A stretch of 64,000 nt of DNA from Streptomyces sp. ITFR-16 (GTDB lineage Bacteria; Actinomycetota; Actinomycetes; Streptomycetales; Streptomycetaceae), in contig NZ_CP134609.1 of the NCBI RefSeq assembly GCF_031844705.1, forward strand, positions 6,014,001-6,078,000. The letters are read 5' to 3'. The position numbers and the translations under genes were made by a program. Below, one piece after another: positions 51,274 through 59,759 of this stretch. The notes below the pieces were generated by a model. The model had not been told where the DNA came from and made no database searches. It saw nothing but the letters and a program-made list of their open reading frames with translations. Every line of letters begins with the position of its first letter. The stretch's first letter is position 1.

Positions 51274-52563
51274 GTGGACCGTTGCGTCGTCCTGGTGGAC
51301 GCCGGCTACTTGCTGGGCGCAGCCGCGAGCCTGCTGGCAGGCGAGCCCGCCCGTTCCCGCATCACCGTCGACCACGCGGCGCTGATCCAGGGGCTGCGCG
51401 AGCGGGCCGAGGCCGACACCGAGCAGCCGCTGCTGCGGATCTACTGGTTCGACGGCGCCCCCGACCGCGTGCCCCAGCCCGAGCACCGCAGGCTGCGGGT
51501 CATGCCGCGCGTGACGGTCCGGCTGGGCGCACTCACCCGCAGTGACGGGCGCTGGGCGCAGAAGGGCGTCGACGCCGCGATGCACGCCGAGCTCACCGAA
51601 CTCGCCAGGAACCGGGCCTGCTCCGACGTGGTCCTGGTGACCGGCGACGGCGATCTGCTGCCCGGTCTGATGTCCGCCAAGGAACACGGCGTCGCCGTCC
51701 ACCTCTGGGCCGTCCAGGCCGCCGACGGCGACTACAACCAGTCCGAGGACCTCGTCGCCGAGGCCGACGAGCGCCGGGTGCTGGACCGGGCCTGGATCAC
51801 CCAGGCGGTACGGGCCAAGGAGACCGGCGGGGCCTGTGCGCCGCCGCCCGTCCCGGGCCCCGAGATCACCGCGATCCTGTCCGCGCCGCTGCCCGAGGCG
51901 GCCCTCCAGGCCTCCGCCGAGCGCGCCTCCCGGGCCCAGGCCGAAGCCGCCCGCACGGGGACGCCCCCGCCGCCCGAGGAGGGTGCGGGACCGCCCGCGC
52001 ACAGCCACCCCGGCAGGGGCGTGCCCACCCCGAAGGACCTCGCGGGCACCCTGCGCGGGCCCGCCGCCCCGGCGGAGCGGCACCCGGCCCCGCCGCCCGC
52101 CAACGCCACGCTGCGCTGGTCCTCGGACCGGGGCTGGGTGGAGCGCGGCGGACCGCTCGGCGAGCCCCCCGAGACCGCATCGCTGCCCACCCTCGCCCAG
52201 CTCACCAGCGCCGAGCAGCGCTGGGCGGACCGCGAGGAGGACATCACCACGGTCGGCGGCGACCCCTTCGAGGTGGGCCAGGTCTTCGCCCGGCGGTGGA
52301 TGGAGCGGCTGCCGGAGACCGCCCATCTGCAGAAGCTGTCCACGATGTACCCCCGCATCCCGCACCGCATCGACGGCGAGCTGCTGCGGTACGCGGCCCG
52401 GTTCGGACTGCTCGCCCACAAGGACGACCAGATCGACGAGCACGACCGGTACGCGATCCGGGCCGGGTTCTGGCGCGAGATCGACGTACGGGCCGCGGCC
52501 GAGCACGCCCCGGGGGAGCGGCCGGCCGAGAAGGCCGGGAAAGCGGCCCCCGCTGGAGACTGA
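51274..52563 (+). CDS. NYN-domain (PIN-like) putative ribonuclease
   Basis: This 429-residue protein begins with a NYN/PIN-like domain: VDRCVVLVDAGYLLGAA (first metal Asp), RIYWFDGAPDR, KGVDAAMHAELTELA (second Asp), and VVLVTGDGDLLPGLMSAKEHGVAVHLW (third acidic cluster). Such domains cleave RNA. A Pro/Ala-rich linker (about 195-300) follows, and then a helical C-terminal module (about 320-410, VGQVFARRWMERLPETAHLQ) that looks like an OST-HTH/LOTUS-type RNA-binding unit. GTG 51274 is chosen because conserved residues begin at once and AGAGGG precedes; ATG 51187 is possible. Confidence 0.85.
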   Translation: MDRCVVLVDAGYLLGAAASLLAGEPARSRITVDHAALIQGLRERAEADTEQPLLRIYWFDGAPDRVPQPEHRRLRVMPRVTVRLGALTRSDGRWAQKGVDAAMHAELTELARNRACSDVVLVTGDGDLLPGLMSAKEHGVAVHLWAVQAADGDYNQSEDLVAEADERRVLDRAWITQAVRAKETGGACAPPPVPGPEITAILSAPLPEAALQASAERASRAQAEAARTGTPPPPEEGAGPPAHSHPGRGVPTPKDLAGTLRGPAAPAERHPAPPPANATLRWSSDRGWVERGGPLGEPPETASLPTLAQLTSAEQRWADREEDITTVGGDPFEVGQVFARRWMERLPETAHLQKLSTMYPRIPHRIDGELLRYAARFGLLAHKDDQIDEHDRYAIRAGFWREIDVRAAAEHAPGERPAEKAGKAAPAGD

Positions 52564-52675
52564 GGCCACATCCGGGCCAGCCCCGCTCAACCCGGCCGGT
52601 GTTTGCTGCGTTGATGTCCGATCGGTGCGGCCCCGGGCGTAATGCGGGTCCCCGGACCCCGTACCCTCGTACCTC

Positions 52676-53692
52676 GTGAGCACGGGGACAGCACAGGCGC
52701 GGACAGCGAACGGCACCGTGTGCGCGGTGCGTGATCTGGTCAAGACCTACCCCCCGGCCCGGGGCCGGCGAGGCACTCCGCCCACCCCCGAGGTCCGCGC
52801 CACCGACGGCATCAGCCTGGACGTCCGGCGCGGCGAGATCTTCGGACTGCTGGGCCCCAACGGCGCCGGGAAGACCACCCTCGTACGCCAGCTCACCGGG
52901 CTGATGCGGCCCGACTCCGGCAGCGTCGACATGCTGGGCCACGACCTCGTACGCCACCCCGAGCGGGCCTCCCGGCTGGTCGGCTACCTGGGCCAGGAGT
53001 CCACCGCGCTCGACGAGCTGACGGTCGCCCTGGCCGCCGAGACCACCGGGCGGCTGCGCGGACTGCCGGTGCGCGAGGCCCGTGCCGAGCGCGACGCCGT
53101 CTTGGACGAACTCGGCCTCACCGAGCTCGCCGGCCGCCCCCTGAAGAAGCTCTCCGGCGGCCAGCGGCGGCTCGCCTGCGTCGCCGCCGCGCTCGTCGGC
53201 GAGCGCCCGGTGCTCGTCCTGGACGAGCCGACCACGGGCATGGACCCGGTGGCCCGGCGCGCCGTCTGGGCCGCCGTCGACCGGCGTCGGGCCGAGCGCG
53301 GCGCCACGGTCCTGCTGGTCACCCACAACGTCATCGAGGCCGAGACCGTCCTGGACCGGGTCGCCGTCATCGAACGCGGCAAGGTCATCGCCTGCGACAC
53401 CCCCTCCGGGCTCAAGGAGCGCGTCGCGGGCGAGGTCCGGGTGGAGCTGGTGTGGCGCGAGCGGGCGCCCCTGCACGTCCCCGAGGTCGCCGCGCTGCGC
53501 CCCTCGGCCCAGGAGTCCGGGCGCCGCTGGGTGCTGCGGCTCGCGCCCGAGGAGGCCCGGGCGGCGGTCGCCGCGGTGACCGGTGGCGCGGCCTTCGCCG
53601 CGCTCGACGACTTCACCCTGGCGACGCCGAGCCTGGAGGACGTCTACCTGGCGCTCGGCGGCGGCGTGACCAAGGGGCTGGTGAAGGCATGA
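52676..53692 (+). CDS. ABC exporter ATP-binding protein
   Basis: This 338-residue ATPase has all canonical motifs: Walker A LLGPNGAGKTTL, Q-loop YLGQE, signature LSGGQRRLA, Walker B VLVLDEPTTGMD and H-loop VTHN, plus a DrrA-like C-terminal domain. It pairs with the following permease as an ABC-2 (antibiotic or lipid) exporter. The GTG at 52676 has no Shine-Dalgarno; TACCCT ends nine bases upstream, the layout of a leaderless transcript. Its TGA overlaps the permease ATG. Confidence 0.93.
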   Translation: MSTGTAQARTANGTVCAVRDLVKTYPPARGRRGTPPTPEVRATDGISLDVRRGEIFGLLGPNGAGKTTLVRQLTGLMRPDSGSVDMLGHDLVRHPERASRLVGYLGQESTALDELTVALAAETTGRLRGLPVREARAERDAVLDELGLTELAGRPLKKLSGGQRRLACVAAALVGERPVLVLDEPTTGMDPVARRAVWAAVDRRRAERGATVLLVTHNVIEAETVLDRVAVIERGKVIACDTPSGLKERVAGEVRVELVWRERAPLHVPEVAALRPSAQESGRRWVLRLAPEEARAAVAAVTGGAAFAALDDFTLATPSLEDVYLALGGGVTKGLVKA

Positions 53693-54522
53693 TCGGCGTG
53701 GGTGTCACCAAGGGACCGGTGAAGGCTGGTGAAGGCATGAGCGGAATCGGCGCGGCGGCCGGGGCTGTGGCGGCGCTCGCGCCGCGGGCCCGGCTGTTCC
53801 CCTCGCTCGCGGCCGTCTACCGGGCCCAGCTCTCCCGGGCCAGGGTCGCCCGCATCCCGCTGCTCTTCGTGGCCACCTTCCAGTCCGTCGGGATCATGGT
53901 CCTGATGCGGGGGGTCGTGGACGGGGGCTCCGAGGCGCGGGCCGTCGTCGCCGGGTCCAGTGTCCTGGTCGTCGCCTTCGTCGCGCTGAACCTGCTCGCC
54001 CAGTACTTCGGGCAGCTGCGGGCGGGCGGGGGGCTCGACCACTACGCGACGCTGCCGGTGCCGCCGGCCGCCGTGGTGCTCGGGGCGGCCGGGGCGTACG
54101 CCTCCTTCACCGTGCCCGGCACGATCGTCACGGCGGTGACCGGCAGTGTGCTGTTCGGGCTGCCGATGACGCACCTGTGGGTGCTGGTCGCCGTCGTCCC
54201 CCTCTCCGGGGCGGCCCTCTCCGGCCTCGGCGCCGCCCTCGGGCTGCTCGCGCCGCGCCAGGAGCTGGCCACGCTGCTGGGGCAGCTCGGGATGTCCGCG
54301 GCGCTGCTGCTGGGGGTGCTGCCGGCGGACCGGCTGCCGGGGCCGATCGGCTGGGCCCGCGATCTGCTGCCGTCCACGTACGGGGTGGAGGCGCTCTCCC
54401 GGTCTTTCGACGCCCACCCCGACTGGGCGGTCGTCGCCCTCGACCTCGCCGTCTGCGCCGTCGTGGGCGTGGTCTCGCTGGCCGTGGCGACCTGGGCGTA
54501 CCGCAGGGCAGCGGTCCGGTGA
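53689..54522 (+). CDS. ABC-2 type permease
   Basis: This 277-residue protein (261 if started at 53737) has six hydrophobic helices, as in ABC-2 permeases, with the conserved GWARDLLPSTYGVEALSRSF loop before the last span. ATG 53689 overlaps the ATPase stop (ATGA). A second ATG at 53737 has an almost identical upstream sequence, because the junction is duplicated. Either start could be used. It works with the ATPase encoded just before it; the exported substrate is unknown. Confidence 0.88.
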   Translation: MIGVGVTKGPVKAGEGMSGIGAAAGAVAALAPRARLFPSLAAVYRAQLSRARVARIPLLFVATFQSVGIMVLMRGVVDGGSEARAVVAGSSVLVVAFVALNLLAQYFGQLRAGGGLDHYATLPVPPAAVVLGAAGAYASFTVPGTIVTAVTGSVLFGLPMTHLWVLVAVVPLSGAALSGLGAALGLLAPRQELATLLGQLGMSAALLLGVLPADRLPGPIGWARDLLPSTYGVEALSRSFDAHPDWAVVALDLAVCAVVGVVSLAVATWAYRRAAVR

Positions 54523-54556
54523 GGCGCCGCACAGCGACGCCTGGCACGATGGCACG

Positions 54557-55321
54557 GTGACCGCACCCCTGACGCCGCCGCACCAGCCCTCCCCCCACGA
54601 GCCGTGGCAGACGCCGCCCGCAGGGGGCGGTCCCACCGGCTCTCACCAAGGCGTCCCGACCGGGACTCCGGACCGGGAGGAACTCCGCTCGGACCTGCGG
54701 CGGGCGGGCGTGATCGCCGCCGTCCTGACGGTCGCGGGGGTCCTGCTCGGGCTGCTGTGGCTGTGGCTGGCGCCCCGGGTGCCGCTGGTCTCCGACAACA
54801 CCGCCGTCTTCCTCAGCGACAGCGAGGGCGAGGAGGCGATCGGGGCCGACGGAACGTTTGCGCTGCTCGGTCTCGCGTTCGGGGCGGTGTCGGCGGGGCT
54901 GGTCTTCTGGTTCCACCGGCGCGGCGGGATCCTGCCGGTCGTCGGGCTCGCGGTGGGCGGGCTGCTCGGGTCGGTGCTGGCCTGGCAGGTCGGTACGCGG
55001 CTGGGGCCGACCGACGACGTGGTCGCGCACGCGCGCGAGGTGGGCAAGGGCGTGATCTTCGACGCGCCGCTGGAGCTGCGGGCCAAGGGGGCGTTGCTGG
55101 CCTGGGCGCTGGCGGCGATGGTGGTGCATCTGGGGGTGACGGCGCTGCTGGGGCCGCGGGATCCTGAGCCGGAGTGGGGGGTCTATCACGGGGGTTCGGG
55201 GTATTACGGGGCGCCGCCGTCCGGTTCCGCGCCGTCGTCCACCTCGTCGCCGTCGTCCAGCTCGTCCCCGGCGGGTGAGTCGCCCAAGCCGGAGTCGCCG
55301 GAGGCCTCGGGCGGGGAGTGA
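54557..55321 (+). CDS. DUF2567-like membrane protein
   Basis: This 254-residue protein has a Pro-rich cytoplasmic N-terminus, then four spans (about 48-72, 100-117, 125-142, 175-195) and a Ser/Pro-rich tail. ADGTFALLGLAFGAVSAGLVFW resembles DUF2567 proteins of actinobacteria, as I remember them. The function is unknown. The GTG start is 34 bp after the permease stop, so co-transcription is likely. Confidence 0.7.
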   Translation: MTAPLTPPHQPSPHEPWQTPPAGGGPTGSHQGVPTGTPDREELRSDLRRAGVIAAVLTVAGVLLGLLWLWLAPRVPLVSDNTAVFLSDSEGEEAIGADGTFALLGLAFGAVSAGLVFWFHRRGGILPVVGLAVGGLLGSVLAWQVGTRLGPTDDVVAHAREVGKGVIFDAPLELRAKGALLAWALAAMVVHLGVTALLGPRDPEPEWGVYHGGSGYYGAPPSGSAPSSTSSPSSSSSPAGESPKPESPEASGGE

Positions 55322-55377
55322 CGGTGGGCGGGCGCTGCGCGCGGGGGCTCTTCCCCTACCCGCCCCTTCCCTGATCC

Positions 55378-55424
55378 GGGGCTCCGCCCCGGACCCCGGT
55401 CCTCAAGCGCCGGACGGGCCGGAT
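55378..55424. repeat. Dispersed intergenic repeat, copy 2
   Basis: GGCTCCGCCCCGGACCCC, then GCGCCGG and GGGCCGGA, in the same order as at 33627-33670. It lies between the convergent DUF2567-like and YbaK genes. It may fold into a weak hairpin and act as terminator. Confidence 0.65.
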
Positions 55425-55489
55425 TCGGCCGGCGCGCTGGAGGACGGAACCGGGCCGGGGGGGGCGGTTCCTTCGCGGTGGCGGGAAAC

Positions 55490-55993
55490 TCAGGCGCGGC
55501 CGATCGGCGCGAAGACCGCTGATGTCAGGGTGGCCAGGTCCGTCGGGGCCAGTTCGACCTCCAGGCCGCGGCGGCCCGCCGAGACGCAGATCGTGGCGTG
55601 GGCGCGCGCCGACGCGTCCAGCACCGTGGGCAGGCGCTTGCGCTGGCCCAGGGGGGAGATGCCGCCGCGGACGTAGCCCGTGGTGCGTTCCGCCGCCGCC
55701 GGGTCCGCCATCACGGCCCGCTTGCCGCCCACCGCCGACGCCAGGGCCTTCAGGTCCAGGGAGCCCGCCACGGGGACCACCGCGACCGTCAGGACGCCGT
55801 CCACGTCGGCCACCAGGGTCTTGAACACCCGGTCGGGGGAGACACCCAGGGCCTCGGCCGCCTCCTCGCCGTAGGAGGGCGACGCCGGGTCGTGTTCGTA
55901 CGCGTGCACGGTGAACGCCGTGCCCGCCTCGGTCAGGGCGACCGTGGCGGGGGTGCCGCCGGACCGGTTCTGCTTCTTCGGTTTCTTCGCCAT
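55490..55993 (-). CDS. YbaK/EbsC-type aminoacyl-tRNA deacylase
   Basis: This 167-residue protein belongs to the YbaK/ProX superfamily, which hydrolyses mischarged Cys-tRNA-Pro. After a short basic N-terminus (KKPKKQNR) it has FTVHAYEHDP, YGEEAAEALGVSPDRVFKTLVADVDG with the conserved Lys of the active site, and TGYVRGGISPLGQRKRLPTVLD. ATG 55993 lies 2 bp after the LON-domain gene stop, so translation is coupled. Substrate specificity is inferred from the family. Confidence 0.92.
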   Translation of the reverse strand: MAKKPKKQNRSGGTPATVALTEAGTAFTVHAYEHDPASPSYGEEAAEALGVSPDRVFKTLVADVDGVLTVAVVPVAGSLDLKALASAVGGKRAVMADPAAAERTTGYVRGGISPLGQRKRLPTVLDASARAHATICVSAGRRGLEVELAPTDLATLTSAVFAPIGRA

Positions 55994-55994
55994 G

Positions 55995-56738
55995 TCAGTT
56001 GGGGTGGGTCGGGGCCCGGGTCAGGTCCACCGCCGGCAGCGACGGCAGATGCCGGATGACGGCGGTCTCGGCGCGCAGGAGCTTCAGCTCCTCGCGGAGC
56101 CGGGTCGCGGTGTCCGGGGCCTGGAGCAGGCGCTGCTTGGCGGGGACGTCGAGGACCGCGGCGGCGGCGACCAGATAGGAGACGACCGAGGGGTCGTCGG
56201 GCAGGTCCGCGCCCGTGGTCAGGGAGCGCTCGCTGGCGCCGGCCAGCCGCTTCTGGTAGCTGCGGAAGGCCCGCAGGACGCCCTCGGCGAGCGCGCCCGC
56301 CTCCTCGCCCGGGTCCTCCTCCAGCTCTTCGAGCTCGGCCGTGAGATACGGGCCGCTCGCGTCCACCGAGAGGATCCTGACCCGGGTCGTGCCGGTGGCC
56401 AGGACCTCGAAGCTGCCGTCGGCCCGCTCCCTGATGGTCGCCGCGTCGGCGACGCAGCCCACCCGGTGGAACGTCTGGACCGGGTCGGGCCCGAAGCCGT
56501 CCGCCGGGCCGCGCTCGACGGGCGTGCTGACCGCCTCCGGCATGCCGGAGGCGGTCGGGGCGGTCTCGCGGCCGTCGCGGATGGCGACCACGGCGAAGCG
56601 GCGCGGTTCGTCCTCGTCGGTCTTCAGCAGCTCGCGCATCATGGCGCGATACCGCTCCTCGAAGACGTTGAGCGGCAGCACGAGGCCGGGGAACAGCACC
56701 GCGTTCAGCGGAAACAGAGGCAGGCGAGCGGTGGTCAC
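55995..56738 (-). CDS. LON substrate-binding domain protein (ATP-independent)
   Basis: This 247-residue protein is a free-standing LON N-terminal domain. It opens with ARLPLFPLNAVLFPGLVLPLNVFEERYRAMMREL and continues with VGCVADAATIRERADGSFEVLATGTTRVRI, then helices to the C-terminus. No AAA or protease domain is present. Such proteins may bind misfolded substrates. GTG 56738 follows the helical-repeat gene by 5 bp. No strong ribosome site is present, so translation is probably coupled to the preceding gene. Confidence 0.88.
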   Translation of the reverse strand: MTTARLPLFPLNAVLFPGLVLPLNVFEERYRAMMRELLKTDEDEPRRFAVVAIRDGRETAPTASGMPEAVSTPVERGPADGFGPDPVQTFHRVGCVADAATIRERADGSFEVLATGTTRVRILSVDASGPYLTAELEELEEDPGEEAGALAEGVLRAFRSYQKRLAGASERSLTTGADLPDDPSVVSYLVAAAAVLDVPAKQRLLQAPDTATRLREELKLLRAETAVIRHLPSLPAVDLTRAPTHPN

Positions 56739-56743
56739 AACGC

Positions 56744-57769
56744 TCAAGCGTAATGGCCGCGGGGGTGCCCCCGGTCGGCCCGGTGGCGCAACGGCGTCCG
56801 CGAGGCCACCCGGAGCCGCGCGCCGTCCCGCGCGTCGAGGAACCGGCCGAGCGGATCGTCGGAGACCGAGGCCCACGGGAAGGAGGCCGCGTGCGGTCCG
56901 ATCTGCCGGAACTGTTCCAGCGCCTCGTCCCAGCGGCCCCGCGCCACCAGCACGTACGCGAGCAGATTGCGCACCTCGGCCGGCCACGGGTCGCCCGGGG
57001 CGAAGGCCGCCGACAGCGAGATCGCCAGATCCGCCGCGGTGTCGATGCGCTCCTCCTGCACCGAGGTGGTGCGGGCGCCGGAGCCCTCGGCCAGTACGGC
57101 GAAGGCGGCCCGCAGCGGCAGTGCCTGGACCAGGGAGCTGGGCAGCGAGTCCTCGGCGGCCCGCTCGGCGAAGTCGAAGCACTCGCGGTGCGAGCCGTAC
57201 CAGGCGGCCGAAAGGTACTGCAGGGCCGCGACATGGCAGCCGTAGTGGTGCGTGGAGCGCTGGAGGGCCTCCTCCCACAGGGTCTCGAACGTGGTGTGCG
57301 TGGCCTGCGTGCCCCGGGCATGGTCCAGCGCCAGGCGCCAGGGCACGGGGTCGCGCGGATCGCTCTCCGCGGCCGCCGTGATCATCGGCCCCACCGCGCG
57401 CAGCTGCTCCGCGCGGGCGGGCGACTCCCAGGCGCGGTCGACGGCGAGCTGGGCCTTGACGAGCAGGGCGTCGGGATCGTGCGGGGCCGCGGACAGCCAG
57501 TCGCGGAGCCAGCCGTCCCGGTTGCGGGCGAAGGCGACGAGCCGGCTCAGATAGCGGTCCCGGCTCTCCCACTCGGCGGCGTCCCGGGTGGTGGCCAGCA
57601 GCTTCGCGGCCGGTTCGTACTCCCCGAGGGCGGCCGCCACCAGCGCGGGCGAGAGCCGCTCGTCGGGGGCGTCGAGCATCACCGCGTGGTCCGCGGGCAA
57701 CCCGGTGGACAGCTCCGGGGTGTGCCGGATCACACGCGCGGTACGGAGCAGAGCGCGGAGGAAAGGCAT
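56744..57769 (-). CDS. Helical-repeat (TPR-like) hypothetical protein
   Basis: This 341-residue, mostly helical protein contains TPR-like pairs (for example DPDALLVKAQLAVDRAWESPAR, and RNLLAYVLVARGRWDEALEQFRQIG) and no membrane segments. It starts MPFLRALLRTARVIRHTPELS at ATG 57769; ATG 57781 is also in frame. Neither start has a good ribosome site, and a much longer upstream frame is a G+C artefact. It is the first gene of a run with the LON and YbaK genes, so a protein quality or translation-linked role is possible. I do not recognise a named family. Confidence 0.75.
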   Translation of the reverse strand: MPFLRALLRTARVIRHTPELSTGLPADHAVMLDAPDERLSPALVAAALGEYEPAAKLLATTRDAAEWESRDRYLSRLVAFARNRDGWLRDWLSAAPHDPDALLVKAQLAVDRAWESPARAEQLRAVGPMITAAAESDPRDPVPWRLALDHARGTQATHTTFETLWEEALQRSTHHYGCHVAALQYLSAAWYGSHRECFDFAERAAEDSLPSSLVQALPLRAAFAVLAEGSGARTTSVQEERIDTAADLAISLSAAFAPGDPWPAEVRNLLAYVLVARGRWDEALEQFRQIGPHAASFPWASVSDDPLGRFLDARDGARLRVASRTPLRHRADRGHPRGHYA

Positions 57770-58011
57770 GGTGCAGACCATTGAAAAGCGCTGGTGGAGA
57801 CGGCGCCAGAGGGGCGCTGTGAAGCTTTGGTGCCGAGTGGATGGGTTGCTCCGGCCGGAGTCAAGAAAAGGCAAAGGAAATCGTGGATTCTGGCTGATTC
57901 CTGACGGTCGGGGGCAGACGGTCCGTGGTGTGTCCGCTGCCGGGTGGGGCCGGGCGGCCCAGGCGGGGGCGGGGATCGCGGCCCGGCGGGCGGGGCCGGA
58001 GGCGGTCGCGG

Positions 58012-59613
58012 TCAGCCGCGGCGCAGCATTCGCGAGGCGCCGGCCGCGACGGTGGTGGCCAGTATCCAACCCAGCAGCACCAGGACGGCCGAGGCCCACT
58101 GCCAGCCGCCCTGCAGCCGCCAGTAGCCGTCCTGGCCGAGATTGATCACCGGGATCAGCAGATCCAGGGCGTAGAGCGCCGCGTTCCACTGCGGATGCTC
58201 CCCGCCCTTGATCGCGGCCGGCTCGTGCCGCGAGAAGGCCAGCGTGCCCGCCGCCCACAGCACGGCCATCCACACCGCGGCCCGCCCCGGCCGGTAGCCG
58301 TACGCCACCGTCCAGTCCTGGAGATAGCCCCAGAGCTTCGCGGCCGGCGGCAGCGTCTCGCGGCGGCGCCGCTGCTTGGCGAGCAGCACCTCGCGGGCGT
58401 CCGCGTCCTCCCCGCTGCCGCGCAGCACGGCGGCCAGCCGTTCGTACGGCTCCGGCACGTACTCCGGGGTCGCCGCCGCCACCCACTCCAGGCGCCGCGA
58501 GAGCGGGAAATGCCCGTACGGGACGAGGTTCTCGTAGACGAACCCGCCCATCGCCAGACCGCCCGGGCCCGGCCAGCTCGTCGAGACGTCGATCAGCGTG
58601 ACGACCTTCGCCCCGTTGAGCACGACGCGCCCCCGGGCCGGGCGCTCGGGGTTGAACCGCAGCTCGGGCGCGACGATCCGGCGCAGCGACAGCTCCTCGT
58701 GGGCGGCCAGCACGAACACGGCCTTGTGCAGGTCGACCGCGTCACCGAACCGGCCGTCGTCCAGCCGCACCCCGCCCCGGCAGCGGAAGGCCTGCGCGCG
58801 GGTGCCGTGCGCAGGGGTCGGGGAGGTGACGATGCCGAACGGGGGAGTGGTGCCCTGGTTCCCCGTGTCCACGCTGACCCACGCCTCGCTCATGTAGAGG
58901 GTGCGCTCCACGCTCAGCTGCGGTGCGTTCAGCGCGCGGCGGCCCTGGGCCGCCCGCAGCCGGCTGCCGCGCAGACTCAGCGAACCGCCCACCTTCGTCC
59001 CGCGCAGGCTCAGCTCGCCGAGCGTCTCGATCATCTCCGCCTGGAGGTCCTGGGCGACCGCGAGCCCGTCCCCGATGAGGGCCCGGCCCTGCCGGTCGGG
59101 GCCGATGTCGATCTGGTTGATCAGCAGGTCCGTACCGATCTGGGCGTCCGTGAGCCGGATCCCGCGCTCGACCCGGCAGCGCGGCAGATGGAGATCGCCC
59201 TCGGTGCGCAGCCGGGCCGCCTCCAGCCGGGGGATCGCGCACCCCACCATCCGCAGCGTCGTGAAATGGCACTCGGGGAGCACCACCTCCTCCTCGAACC
59301 GGCAGCCGGTCAGCTCCACATACGGATCGACGCGCCCGCCCGCCAGGTCCAGCTTCCCGGTGATCAGCACGCCCCGGAGCTTCAGCGCCGTCACCCGGCC
59401 CGGTCTGGCCCCGGGCCCGCTCAGCAGCAGCCGGGCGACGACCCGGGCCGCCACACTGCGTTCGGGGCCCCAGGGGTACGGGGCGAACGGATCGTCGCGC
59501 GCCCCGTCGCGGGCGCGCAGGTCGTAGGTGGTGCCGTTTCTGAAGGACTGCCACATGCCCAGCTCGGCCGCGCTCAGGCCGTCCGGGAGATCCCCGTCGT
59601 TCCGCTCCGTCAC
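58012..59613 (-). CDS. Pentapeptide-like solenoid protein with C-terminal membrane spans
   Basis: This 533-residue protein has many short beta-helix repeats (about 75-340; for example LKLRGVLITGKLDLAGGRVD, LRGTKVGGSLSLRGSRLRAA), like pentapeptide or bactofilin-type solenoids, and three C-terminal spans (about 430-525). I recall it being labelled 'membrane-associated oxidoreductase' in Streptomyces, but I see no nucleotide- or cofactor-binding motif, and the label looks unsupported. GTG 59613 has AAAGGGG upstream. It is divergent from hisD. Confidence 0.75.
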   Translation of the reverse strand: MTERNDGDLPDGLSAAELGMWQSFRNGTTYDLRARDGARDDPFAPYPWGPERSVAARVVARLLLSGPGARPGRVTALKLRGVLITGKLDLAGGRVDPYVELTGCRFEEEVVLPECHFTTLRMVGCAIPRLEAARLRTEGDLHLPRCRVERGIRLTDAQIGTDLLINQIDIGPDRQGRALIGDGLAVAQDLQAEMIETLGELSLRGTKVGGSLSLRGSRLRAAQGRRALNAPQLSVERTLYMSEAWVSVDTGNQGTTPPFGIVTSPTPAHGTRAQAFRCRGGVRLDDGRFGDAVDLHKAVFVLAAHEELSLRRIVAPELRFNPERPARGRVVLNGAKVVTLIDVSTSWPGPGGLAMGGFVYENLVPYGHFPLSRRLEWVAAATPEYVPEPYERLAAVLRGSGEDADAREVLLAKQRRRRETLPPAAKLWGYLQDWTVAYGYRPGRAAVWMAVLWAAGTLAFSRHEPAAIKGGEHPQWNAALYALDLLIPVINLGQDGYWRLQGGWQWASAVLVLLGWILATTVAAGASRMLRRG

Positions 59614-59702
59614 GGGTGCCCCTTTCGTTCGGAGCTGTGATCCCGTTATTCCCTCTGAGTGACCGGGTGAACGCACATAGTCAGCCGTCGCAGCGGGGGC
59701 AT

Positions 59703-59719
59703 GTATCAGCCAGTGATAC
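59703..59719. promoter_or_regulatory. Inverted repeat upstream of hisD
   Basis: GTATCA (59703-59708) and TGATAC (59714-59719) are perfect inverted repeats with a five-base spacer, 41 bp upstream of the hisD start in the 146-bp divergent gap. It may be an operator for the his operon or the solenoid gene. I cannot link it to a known regulator. Confidence 0.4.
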
Positions 59720-59759
59720 GGACGTCCGGGCGCCGATGGCGGTCTGCGAGAATTGCGGT

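Noticed and set aside
59614..59759. Histidine attenuator or T-box before hisD
   Set aside because: No run of His codons, no T-box core and no terminator-antiterminator pair is visible in the 146-bp gap.
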